From contig LR877172.1 of assembly GCA_903995115.1 (NCBI GenBank), positions 124,001 through 188,000 of the forward strand: DNA of 64,000 bases, given 5' to 3'. The notes below the pieces were generated by a model. The model saw only the letters and a list, made by a program, of their open reading frames with translations, made no database searches and was not told the origin of the DNA. Position numbers and translations under genes: made by a program. This document shows, in pieces, positions 54,268 through 63,562 of the stretch (the first letter of the stretch is position 1; each line of letters begins with the position of its first letter). Source of the DNA: Angomonas deanei. Its lineage: Eukaryota > Euglenozoa > Kinetoplastea > Trypanosomatida > Trypanosomatidae.

Positions 54268-55410
54268 TTACATCACCGCCGCGAGCACCGCAGCGGTCAG
54301 GGAGGCGACGAGCGCGGTGGCCGTGGCACCAGACAGGGAGGCGGCATCCTTCGCCTTGCAAGTACCGTTACTGACGAGGTCGTGGGAGCCATCGCACGCA
54401 GTGCACTGCTTCCCTTCGCTGTCGCACGTGGCGCACCCAGCCTCACCCGCAACGCAAGTCGGTGTGTTCTCCTTTTCCTTGCAGGTGCCATCGCTGGCAG
54501 GTTCGTGGGTAGCGTCGCACGCGGTGCACTGCTTCCCTTCGTTGTCGCACGTGGCGCACCCAGCCTCACCCGCAACGCAAGTCGGTGTGTTCTCCTTTTC
54601 CTTGCAGGTGCCATCGCTGGCAGGTTCGTGGGTAGCGTCGCACGCGGTGCACTGCTTCCCTTCGTTGTCGCACGTGGCGCACCCAGCCTCACCCGCAACG
54701 CAAGTCGGTGTGTTCTCCTTTTCCTTGCAGGTGCCATCGCTGGCAGGTTCGTGGGTAGCGTCGCACGCGGTGCACTGCTTCCCTTCGTTGTCGCACGTGG
54801 CGCACCCAGCCTCACCCGCAACGCAAGTCGGTGTGTTCTCCTTTTCCTTGCAGGTGCCATCGCTGGCAGGTTCGTGGGTAGCGTCGCACGCGGTGCACTG
54901 CTTCCCTTCGCTGTCGCACGTGGCGCACCCAGCCTCACCCGCAACGCAAGTCGGTGTGTTCTCCTTTTCCTTGCAGGTGCCATCGCTGGCAGGTTCGTGG
55001 GTGGCGTCGCACGCGGTGCACTGCTTCCCTTCGCTGTCGCACGTGGCGCACCCAGCCTCACCCGCAACGCAAGTCGGCGTGTTCTCCTTTTCCTTGCAGG
55101 TGCCTTCGCTGGTGGGAGTGGCCTCGTGGGTGGTTCCGTTGCACTGGCTGCACTTGGCAGCCTCCGTTCCGTCGGCCGACCCGGCATTGCAGGTGGTGCA
55201 TCCAGCAACCGCGGCAGAGCACGCTTGGCAGGTGTTGGTGTTGGTATCGAGGACGTAGTTCTCGGCGCACTGCATGCACGTGTCGAGCTGCCCGGCGACG
55301 CAGTCGTCGCAGTTGGGGTTATTGGTTTCGTCATTAATACAGTCTGCCCTCACGTAAAGGGTGGTGGCGGTGGCGAGGAGACCTCCGGTGACGACAGTAC
55401 GGCGCATCAT
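54268..55410 (-). CDS. Cysteine-rich CxxC-repeat surface protein 4 (41-residue repeats), probable GPI anchor
   Basis: 380 residues from the ATG at 55410. The signal peptide and GPI-type tail are nearly the same as in proteins 1-3 (AKDAASLSGATATALVASLT). The first part shares CQACSAAVAGCTTCNAGSAD with the standard module. The rest is about six copies of a different 41-residue repeat (CVAGEAGCATCDNEGKQCTA then CDATHEPASDGTCKEKENTP), each with CATC and CTAC pairs. The repeats are nearly identical at the DNA level (123-bp period). It is the most divergent member and marks the left-transcribed edge of the array. Confidence 0.93.
   Translation of the reverse strand: MMRRTVVTGGLLATATTLYVRADCINDETNNPNCDDCVAGQLDTCMQCAENYVLDTNTNTCQACSAAVAGCTTCNAGSADGTEAAKCSQCNGTTHEATPTSEGTCKEKENTPTCVAGEAGCATCDSEGKQCTACDATHEPASDGTCKEKENTPTCVAGEAGCATCDSEGKQCTACDATHEPASDGTCKEKENTPTCVAGEAGCATCDNEGKQCTACDATHEPASDGTCKEKENTPTCVAGEAGCATCDNEGKQCTACDATHEPASDGTCKEKENTPTCVAGEAGCATCDNEGKQCTACDATHEPASDGTCKEKENTPTCVAGEAGCATCDSEGKQCTACDGSHDLVSNGTCKAKDAASLSGATATALVASLTAAVLAAVM
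54430..55100 (-). repeat. 123-bp coding repeats in surface gene 4
   Basis: About six tandem copies of a 41-codon unit. Copies differ mainly at one Ser/Asn position (CDSEG or CDNEG). Confidence 0.9.
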
Positions 55411-55671
55411 GGGAGGGAGAGGATAGAGAAAAAAAATAGAAGAGCGAATAAAAATTAAAAAAAAAAAAACTAAAACAAGAAGAAAGAGAGAGACAAAGAC
55501 AGGAAAGAAGTTGTATTGGAAAGAAAGGCTAGCACACATGCACACACAGAAAAAAAAAGAAAAAAAAGGACGAAAGAAAATCGGTAGGAGAGGCCGAGCC
55601 GTGCAGGCATCGTGTAGAAAAAAAAATACATCATGAAATTATATAGCATCGTTTGTTTTTATGTGTGTGTG

Positions 55672-56889
55672 TCAATGTAGCTTGTGTCGGTGAGGGTCGG
55701 CCCGGTCGACCGCCGTCCTCCGCTCCTCCACCTTCATAGACAAGAGCGCCTGCTGGCCGTCGGAGGGGTTCGCGGTCAGCGTGCCGTGCGTGTTGCGCAC
55801 CGAGGCGAGCTGCCGCGTCTCCCTCGTCAAGACACCCGCCGTCATCTCTCCCGCCGTCGCGGTGGGGTTCACGTTGGTGTCGCGCACATCCTTCTCCGTG
55901 TGATTCCCCGGTAGCTCCGGGAGCTGTCCTTGGTCAATGTAGTCGGTCCTATAGGTGGTGGTCTCCACGTAATGCTCTTCCTCCAGTCGGCGGGAGACGG
56001 CGACGGCATTCCGCTCGGAGGGGCGCACGTACACCGGATTGGTGCGGTCCCCTAGGACGGTGGTAGCGCCACCAGTGGCAGGGGTCTTCCCAGCGAGCAC
56101 CGCTAGCATCTTGGCCGGCTCCCTTTCCGTGCCTAAGAGGTGCTCATTGCGGCTGCCCTGCGCTGGGGCTGGTAGCTGGGATGGGTAGGCCTTGCTGGTG
56201 TCGCCGTAGGTGTAGGAGGTGAGGCCGTACTCCCGGTCCGCCCCGAACAGCGACAGCGGCGCCTGACTGCGGGTCGTGGGCTGAGGGGAAGAGGGCAGCG
56301 GCTGCTGGAAGGGCACCTGTGCCTCCTTGCTGCCAATCTTGGGGGCCACGTCCTTTCCATCATCGTCGTTAGGGTTCGCGGGGGGAATGAGAAAGTCCTC
56401 GCGGTACTCCGCCGCCCTCGCACCGGCGTAGAGCGTGCCGTCCGTGTCGGCCGGGGCGGCGCGCGCGGTGTAGTCCTGTCGATACACCGAGTCCGGGTGG
56501 CCGCCGCCAACGTGCGTCGTCATACCACTCACCGGACCTCTGCTAAACGTCCCCGCAATGTTCGGATTCTGCTCTAACGCACCATCGGCCTGATCCTGTA
56601 GAAAGTGCCCCGCCGCGCGAGAGAGCAGCGCCATATCGGTCGACCCTTCCGGTGCCACGTAATCTTTTTGATAAATAGTGATTTCTTTATCGGAGTGGAG
56701 ACCGGTTTGAGTCGCGAAAATAGGCCGATTGCGGACGTCTCCACTGATACCGCCATCATTATGATTATTATTGTTGTTGGTGTCGCTGTGGGGGTCCCGT
56801 CCGTAGTCGTAGTCATACCGTGTCATGTAGGTGCTGTGCATGTCTGGTGGGGGATGAGGAGGAAGCTCCTTGCCGGAGGGATCGCTCAT
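55672..56889 (-). CDS. SAXO/MAP6-like flagellar microtubule protein (tentative)
   Basis: 405 residues from the ATG at 56889. The protein is mostly disordered in look, with recurring short motifs of the form Y-x-x-D-[YF]: TIYQKDYVAP, SVYRQDYTAR, EYREDFLIPP, TTYRTDYIDQ, and near the start MTRYDYDYGRD. Such spaced motifs occur in SAXO/STOP-type microtubule-binding proteins and microtubule inner proteins of cilia and flagella. No globular domain, signal peptide or membrane helix is seen. If correct it would stabilise axonemal or subpellicular microtubules. The call depends on the motifs only; it may be another flagellar protein. Confidence 0.6.
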   Translation of the reverse strand: MSDPSGKELPPHPPPDMHSTYMTRYDYDYGRDPHSDTNNNNNHNDGGISGDVRNRPIFATQTGLHSDKEITIYQKDYVAPEGSTDMALLSRAAGHFLQDQADGALEQNPNIAGTFSRGPVSGMTTHVGGGHPDSVYRQDYTARAAPADTDGTLYAGARAAEYREDFLIPPANPNDDDGKDVAPKIGSKEAQVPFQQPLPSSPQPTTRSQAPLSLFGADREYGLTSYTYGDTSKAYPSQLPAPAQGSRNEHLLGTEREPAKMLAVLAGKTPATGGATTVLGDRTNPVYVRPSERNAVAVSRRLEEEHYVETTTYRTDYIDQGQLPELPGNHTEKDVRDTNVNPTATAGEMTAGVLTRETRQLASVRNTHGTLTANPSDGQQALLSMKVEERRTAVDRADPHRHKLH

Positions 56890-57274
56890 ATCGTCTTAAT
56901 ATTATTATTATTATTAATATTTTATTATTATAAATGTTCTATTCTACTTCTAAAACTGTAGCAAAAAAAAAAAAAAAAAGATATAAATGGAGAGAACGGT
57001 TTCGGTTGAATTCAAAAAAAAAAAAAAAATGGTGTTAAACATTGAAAAAAAAAAAAGGCGAGTAAAAAAAAAAAAAATGAGGAATAGAGTACATGAAATA
57101 AAAAGTTTGAAACAGTAAAAATGTACAAAAATAAAAAAAGAATCTATCAGATACGGTTTGTTATTAATATTATTATTATTATTCTCTATCAAAAACCTTA
57201 AAAAAAAATACATGAATTATCTCTTTCATCCTCTCTTTTTATTATTATTATTATTATTTCCTTATTATTATTAT
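56890..57274. other. Intergenic spacer
   Basis: AT-rich with A runs and ATT repeats; no gene seen. Confidence 0.6.
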
Positions 57275-59365
57275 TTACTGCGTGGGGCTTCGTAATCGCT
57301 TAAACAAGTGTCGTTTCGGCCGCTGCGACAGCATTGCTTGAATATTTTCATTACTGAGGTGCGACGTGTTCGGGCGGTCCTCGGCGGCAACCATAGCATG
57401 TTGTTCTGCTCCGTGTTCTTCCTGTGGTGTCGGACGATCTTGCGGCACCTCCCGCTCCGACACCGTCGGCGACACCCCTCGTCGCAAAAACAGCTTCGCC
57501 CGCTGGTGCAGCATTTTTTTGGCCTCCGCCACTGTTTTATAATACTTGTACTTTTTCACTTTATTATTATTATTTTCATTACCATTTTGGGCCGGGTAGG
57601 TCCCCCAGGTGTGGCGAGGTCGAGACATGCGACTATATTCGTGAATGGAAATACTTAGACCGTGTAGTACCGCCGCGTACAACTCTTTCGCGGCCGGTCC
57701 CTGGTGCGAGACCACCACGCGATCAAATATTGCTAATGCCTCCTCGACGGTTTGAATATTAGTATTATTATTATTTTCAGAATTATGATGATTGTTTTGT
57801 AAAAGTGCGTTTGGATCTTTCAAAGTGGACTCCGCTGGGAATTTTCCGTGTTTTTCAATGACGCGCACACGCGACGGAAAATCCTCTTTTTTATTATTAT
57901 TTTTATTTTCGTCCTTTTCTCTTTTGATATCGAGGAGATAGCTCTTGAGGTCGACGAGGTGCTTGTCTTCCGTCTCGGAGGGATAGAGTGCGTGCTCAAA
58001 CTGAATGGCTTTTAGCAATTTATTTCGGTTTTTCACACTTTTTAAGTTAATATCTTTATTTTTATGGTTCTGAGTCGTTTCCTCCCCGTTCGTCCCATTA
58101 TGATTATTCTGATCGGCGGACGCATTAGGATTATTATTATTTTGTAAAATATTAATATTCATCATGGCGATTTCCGCGACGGTTTTAAATCGTTTTATAT
58201 TTTCTTCATTTTCCACCTCATCGTCGTCCTCCTCGGTGTCCGTCGTGGTTTTCATGTTGCCCACCACCGACATCAGTTTTCCTTCCGTCCCGCCCGCCTC
58301 GCCAAACACCTCATCTACTTTTTTATTATTGGTTTCGGCGTAGTGGCTGAGTAACGCACGCTGGGGTAGGGAATAAAAGTCCGCCCGCTGCCACACCCGT
58401 GGAATCACAAACTCATTCACGTACTGCTTCAACTTTTCAACTTCTCGCGTCGATAAAATGGAAATATCCCCACGTGCGGCGTTCTCGCAGTACCGTTTTT
58501 GGATCGCTAATAATATATCGAGGGTGTCGTGCTCATTGTTGCTGAGGAGCGAGGCGGCATGATTGTTTAAAATATGATGATCCAGGGCCGTGTCTGGCTC
58601 CCAGACGTAACCCTCCGAGGCTAAAATATAATTGGTGTTGTGCCGTAGGTAGTAAGCGCTGTCGAGGTTGCCCATGAAGCAGGCGTCAAACAAGATGGCG
58701 TCGAAAAAATATTTATTATTATTAGTATTATTTTTAGATAATAGCGGAGCGCGAGGGTGATTGAACATATCGGCCAACTCGTGGCACTGCAGGGAACTCT
58801 TGTGTTGCTCAAATTCTAAATAATCTCCCATGCCATGACCCCCATACACGAAGTATTGCTTCTTTTTATTTTGATGATTTTCATTTTCGTGATTTGGAAT
58901 ATAATACTCCTCTAGAAAATCCAGAAACATTTCCTTATTATATTTCTTAATTTTTGGAAAATTTTTAAACGTGTATTTTTTTCCCTCGATGCGGGCAATG
59001 AAACTGCCGCCGTTGGTGTTGAAGGCAATCATAGCCAAGTCCCGTACGCCGCCGTCCGCCTGACTCACTTCGTTTAATTTTTTCATTTGCAGTAACTTCC
59101 AGAAAGGCCACGCGGTGACGTCGTTGACGGAGGTACACAACATTAATATACGGGCGTCTTTTTCTCTTTGGCTATTGGTCAATGTGGTGGTGGTGCTAGC
59201 GGATATTTTATTTTGATTATTATTATTATTATTTTGATTTTTATTATTATTATTATTTCTATGTTTTTGATTCGGGAATAAAAGGCGTTTCATCGATTGA
59301 TCCAAATTTTTGTAATTATTATTATTGCCGATAAAACCTCTTTTTAGTAAACTAATTTTAAACAT
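57275..59365 (-). CDS. PNT1: PNT1-like C11 (clostripain-family) cysteine peptidase
   Basis: 696 residues from the ATG at 59365. The N-terminus MFKISLLKRGFIG is basic and free of acids, fitting mitochondrial import, and is followed by Asn tracts. The caspase-like core (about 70-330) has a first strand ARILMLCTSVND, the catalytic His at 177 in YGGHGMGDYLEF and the catalytic Cys at 229 in FDACFMGNLDSAYYL, the arrangement of clan CD family C11. In trypanosomes the member PNT1 is a mitochondrial peptidase needed for kinetoplast maintenance. Both catalytic residues are present, so activity is expected. The C-terminal half has acidic and Asn-rich insertions and a basic end. The frame is intact. Confidence 0.88.
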   Translation of the reverse strand: MFKISLLKRGFIGNNNNYKNLDQSMKRLLFPNQKHRNNNNNKNQNNNNNNQNKISASTTTTLTNSQREKDARILMLCTSVNDVTAWPFWKLLQMKKLNEVSQADGGVRDLAMIAFNTNGGSFIARIEGKKYTFKNFPKIKKYNKEMFLDFLEEYYIPNHENENHQNKKKQYFVYGGHGMGDYLEFEQHKSSLQCHELADMFNHPRAPLLSKNNTNNNKYFFDAILFDACFMGNLDSAYYLRHNTNYILASEGYVWEPDTALDHHILNNHAASLLSNNEHDTLDILLAIQKRYCENAARGDISILSTREVEKLKQYVNEFVIPRVWQRADFYSLPQRALLSHYAETNNKKVDEVFGEAGGTEGKLMSVVGNMKTTTDTEEDDDEVENEENIKRFKTVAEIAMMNINILQNNNNPNASADQNNHNGTNGEETTQNHKNKDINLKSVKNRNKLLKAIQFEHALYPSETEDKHLVDLKSYLLDIKREKDENKNNNKKEDFPSRVRVIEKHGKFPAESTLKDPNALLQNNHHNSENNNNTNIQTVEEALAIFDRVVVSHQGPAAKELYAAVLHGLSISIHEYSRMSRPRHTWGTYPAQNGNENNNNKVKKYKYYKTVAEAKKMLHQRAKLFLRRGVSPTVSEREVPQDRPTPQEEHGAEQHAMVAAEDRPNTSHLSNENIQAMLSQRPKRHLFKRLRSPTQ

Positions 59366-59917
59366 TTTTATATTTTTTAATTATTATTATTATTTTCTAC
59401 TGTAGAAAAACAATAAAATAAAAAAAATTAAAAATATGAATAATGAAGTATGTCTATCGCGAAGACCACACGACAATTATTTCTCTGTAAAAATAACTCT
59501 ATTATTTGAAAAAAAAAAAAAAAGATACAGAAAGATGATAAATCAATTTTTTTTAATAGTTTAATAGAAAAATATAATAATAATATAAAAAAGAAGAGTA
59601 CAGGTTTTTGGGTAAAAAAAAAAAATTACAAAAAAAAAAAACCGCTCTTAAAAAAACGTAACTATTCTTTTTTTGCCAAAAAAAAAAAAAGAGAGAAAAT
59701 AAATTATGACGAAAGTGAATCAAAAACAACAGAAAAAAAAAGAAAAAAACGAAAAAAAAAACAAAAATTAATTATAAGAAGTACAGCGAAATAATATAAT
59801 AAAAAGAAGTTCGATAATTTTTAACCATTCTACAAAAAAAAAAGAGAACAAAACAAAAAAAAAAGTATACTTTTTCTTTCTTTTTTTTTCATTCCAATAT
59901 AAATATAATAATTATTA
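59366..59917. other. Intergenic spacer
   Basis: AT-rich spacer with many A runs; no gene seen apart from the splice signal of the PNT1-like gene. Confidence 0.55.
59397..59415 (-). promoter_or_regulatory. Probable trans-splice acceptor of PNT1-like gene
   Basis: Minus-strand TTTTTCTACAGTAG with AG sites at 59400-59401 and 59397-59398, about 35 bases upstream of the ATG. Confidence 0.45.
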
Positions 59918-60673
59918 TTATTCCGTAGCCCCAGCGTCCTCCAATAGCTGCACCATTCGACTAAACTTATACTCCTTCGCCAAGGACAGCGGCGTGTGCC
60001 CCTCCGCGTCAGGGAGTTGCACGTCGGCGCCGTGCTGGATTAACAACTTTACAATCTCCACATGCAAACGATCATCGCCGCCGAGCTCCAGCACGGAAAG
60101 AAGTGGCGTCAGTCGTGCATTGTTATACGCATTCACGTCGATGGATTCTTTTAACTTTTCTTTTTGTGTGAGCAATAATTTTACGATCGGGAGGTGTCCA
60201 CGCTCGGCGCCGAGGTGCAGGGCGCTGTCGCCTTGACGGTTGTGAAGCGTGGTGTCCGGCACCGCCGTTTTGAGCCGTCGACTGGTCGCGCTGCCGAATT
60301 TTTTGACACTCTCGGACGTTTGCAACATTAATTTTAAGATTTCTTCCCGCCCTTCCGCGCAGGTCAGCAAAAATGGGGAGTCTTGTAAGTCGTCCAGCGC
60401 GTTCACGTCGGCGCCGCCGTCGATGAGAATTTTAGCGCCCTCGATATAATTATCGTAAACACACAAATGCAGTGGGGTGCGGTGAAAATCTTGGGGAAAC
60501 GTACTTTTTGCGTTAACATTGCTGCCTTGTTTGCGTAACGTACGAATGAGTTCGGCATCTTTTCTGGCGATGGCCGTGAAATAATTATTATTATTATTAT
60601 TGTCGTCGTTGTGTGGTTCTTCGCTGAGGGGAGAGGAAGAACTACGGACTCGGGGGGCGCTGACAATAGACAT
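59918..60673 (-). CDS. Ankyrin-repeat protein
   Basis: 251 residues from the ATG at 60673. After a Ser-rich start with a short Asn tract there are five to six ankyrin repeats with the usual TPLHL and GADVN signatures: RTPLHLCVYDNYIEGAKIL, IDGGADVNALDD, DSALHLGAERGHLPIVKLL, and EIVKLLIQHGADVQLPDAEG followed by HTPLSLAKEY. The repeats make up nearly the whole protein, so it is probably a small adaptor for protein-protein binding. No other domain, signal or membrane segment is seen. The partner is unknown. Confidence 0.9.
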   Translation of the reverse strand: MSIVSAPRVRSSSSPLSEEPHNDDNNNNNNYFTAIARKDAELIRTLRKQGSNVNAKSTFPQDFHRTPLHLCVYDNYIEGAKILIDGGADVNALDDLQDSPFLLTCAEGREEILKLMLQTSESVKKFGSATSRRLKTAVPDTTLHNRQGDSALHLGAERGHLPIVKLLLTQKEKLKESIDVNAYNNARLTPLLSVLELGGDDRLHVEIVKLLIQHGADVQLPDAEGHTPLSLAKEYKFSRMVQLLEDAGATE

Positions 60674-61174
60674 TTTTTATATTAGGTTTTTTTTTTTTAA
60701 TGTTTGCTTTTTCTAAAAACGAAAAAAGGAAGAAAAAGTGATATTTTTGTTGTTGAGTTGGGAAATAAAAATAATGAAAGGTATCGTTATAATTTTTTTA
60801 CGTTTCTGTTTTATTTTATTTTAATATATAAATTTCTGTAGAGCAAACAAAAAAAAAAAAGTAAAAAAGAGATGCCAGCAAAGGGAGGAAATTTTAAGTT
60901 TGTTTTATTATAATAATTATACACTAAAAAAAAAAAAAAGTAGAGTTTACTATGAATTGTCATGGCGCACTCTTTTTTTTTCTTTTTCTTTTTTAAGTTT
61001 TGATATTTTCATTATTATATCGTTCGTTTCATTCCTAATTATTATGTTTTGTTCTTTTTTTTTTTTTTCAGTTGATGTGACAGCCGAAAAAAAAAAATAT
61101 AGGGGTTCTAAAAAAAAAAAAAATTTCCTATTAGCGATACTAAATAAAAAAAAAAAAATGTTTAAAAAAAAACT
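60674..61174. other. Intergenic spacer
   Basis: AT-rich spacer with long A and T runs; no supported gene. Confidence 0.55.
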
Positions 61175-62858
61175 TTACAGCTCTCTGTGCTCCTCTTCCG
61201 AATTCTCATTATTGCTATTATTCTCATCGCTGTCTTCCGGCTTCGTATGAAAATAAAACACAGTCTTTCGATACACAACAATACTACTGATAATGGAAAA
61301 AAACTGCAACACCCACCCCGACGTCATCAAGCTAAACCCTTGGCCCAAGTTGTACTGCCGCTTCTCGTACGATTCCTCGCCACAGAAGCTTTTATAAAAA
61401 ACGACGACTTCCAACACAAATTGAACGGTTAAAATGAGAAATGTAAAAATGGAAAAAAAGACGCCGGCGAGGCGGTTGGAGGCCCATCCCATAAACATTA
61501 AAACTGCGTTCGTCGCGTTGCAAAAGGCAAAAAAAATGCCAATTATGCTAAACACCTCGGTCGCAATAAACAATCCTTTCTTATTACCGCACGTGAAATC
61601 TCGTACAAAGGTGGAAGTGTGCTTGGGGGTGACGAAAAACATCCCAGAGGACCACGACATGCCATGATATAACTTTTCATTCCAAATCAAAATATTATTC
61701 ACGTTCTTGGCATCACTGTTTTTGTAGAAAGAAATGCGGAATGGGGCACGACACGACCACAAACAAAAAACTAATCATCGTGGTCGTATAATAAATGGAC
61801 AATAACCGTGATAGCAAGCGAAGGGGGTCGAGCTCGAAGGAAAAGTGATAATGCGAGAGCAGCACGCCGGCGCCCATCAGCGCCCACGCCGTCATGGCGA
61901 ACCCCAAGCCCACATACACTTCATAAAATTGAGAATGATAACTGTTGTCAAACACTTGCTGTGGCACTTGAATTAACGCACTCGCCGTCGTCAGGGGTGT
62001 ACCACTCAGCGAGGATAAATGACTCTCCACAGCGGAAGTTTTCAGGTTGTCGGCCTCGGCGAGACACTCGGGATAGAGAAAGGAGTATAAGAAAAGATTC
62101 CACGCGAAGGAAATCGTAATCGTTAAGGCGGAAAACGCAAAACAGCCAAAAATCGTCGTGGCGATGTGAACGTTATACGCATGATTGCAGCGCTTGGTCT
62201 TGACCGGATGCTGCTGGGCTTCTTCTTCCTCCTCCTCTTGTGGTTCATTATTATTATTATTATTATTATTATCCCCAAGTTGGTTCAGCTCCGAGGCGGT
62301 CGAGGTGTGACGAGGATTTCGCCGGATAAACGCTTCTTCCTCCTCAATGTGGTCGTCGGTGTGCCACGCCGTCCGCACCCCACCGCCCATCGCGGCATTC
62401 ACAATACTTAAAATAAAGGTGACAAAACTCAGCGCGATGGAGACAATTAAAAAACTAAACAGCGCTTTCAATCGCGTCTCGACGCGGTAGCAAAAGTCGC
62501 TGAATCCAAAGCGAAAATCAAACAGCTTGTTTTCGTTATTTCTGGGCAATGTAGCGGCGTTCATCGTCAGTTTATACGCATACAAATTCTTACGATACCA
62601 CAGGCCGGTGGAGGTGACGGCGCCAGTGGCGGTGTCGGTGATTTCATTGTTGTACTGATCTTTGCGCATCCACGGGACGCCCATGCTAATGCCAATGAGC
62701 ACCAACGCCGTAAACGACATAATCGATAACAAGACATGACCCAAAACTTTGGAGCGGTGGACAAAGAAACTAAGTGGGAAGTCGGTGCGGATGTACGGCT
62801 CCTTTTTTTCTTTTTTTGGCGTTTCGGTAGGGGGGTTGGTGTCGGCCTCGGCGGACAT
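61175..62858 (-). CDS. Double amastin-like membrane protein (two 4-helix modules, one frame break)
   Basis: About 560 codons from the ATG at 62858. The first module has four membrane helices, beginning SKVLGHVLLSIMSFTALVLI, with an extracellular-type loop containing TGLWYRKN and FGFSDFCYRVETRLKALFSF, and a cytosolic loop with an Asn/Glu tract. The second begins LLSIYYTTTMISFLFVVVSC and continues with HTSTFVRDFTCGNKKGLFI and three further helices. The layout (helix, Cys-bearing loop, three helices) is that of amastin-type surface proteins, here twice in tandem; I do not see an exact amastin signature. The frame from 62858 stops at 61713. Near 61745 the run TGCCCCATTC changes phase, and one C fewer joins the two modules with no loss. 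The short acidic tail ends EEEHREL. Likely a plasma-membrane protein. Confidence 0.78.
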
Positions 62859-63562
62859 TTTTTTTTTTTTAGGAAAAAAAACTTTTTTTATTCTAAGAAA
62901 GATGGAAAAAAAGGAGGTGTAATTACAAAAAGAGATGATTTTTTCTAGTTTTATACTTTGTTCAATAGTATTTTAGCTTTTAATTGTTGTTGTTTGTTTT
63001 TACGTTTTTTAAACCACAGTGTGACAAAGATATAAAAAAAAGAGAAGGGGAAAAACACTCACTGGTGGAATTAAGATTTTCAATTTAACTTAGTTTATTC
63101 TTAATTATTTTTTAGACATTTCAACACGAAAAAAAAAAGGAACTGAAAACAATTTTTTTTTTTTTTACAACAACAGGTCTCGCAAAAACAAAAACAAAAA
63201 AAAATGAATTTCTCAACTTGATTTGCGATTCATAGATATATAAATAAAAGCTCTGAAAAAAGGGGGCGGGTTGTGTAAAAAAAAAAAGGGGGAAATGATT
63301 TTGAGGTGTAAACGGCGAACAAGTATTTTTTACAACAAAATGCCGTAACACGAAAAAAAAAATGAACCAAAAAAGGTCTACGTTTCTTTTATTTATTTAT
63401 TTATTTATTATTTGTAAGTTTCTTCGTTCACGGGATTTTTTTTTTCCCCCTTCGAAAGATATATATACGTGCAGCAATGGGAAAAAAGGGAAAATAAAAA
63501 AAGACAGACATCCAGCGAAAAAAAAAAAAAAAGATAATCTGCTAATTTTTTTATTATTTATT
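62859..63562. other. Intergenic spacer
   Basis: About 700 bp, AT-rich with A/T runs. No supported gene; it includes the 3' UTR of the transporter gene and the splice region of the amastin-like gene. Confidence 0.6.

Noticed and set aside
48219-55410. Giardia or another diplomonad as the source organism, from the CxxC surface proteins
   Set aside because: These proteins lack the CRGKA membrane tail, and the window has kinetoplastid-type eS21, a PNT1-like peptidase, amastin-like modules and trans-splice-like signals.
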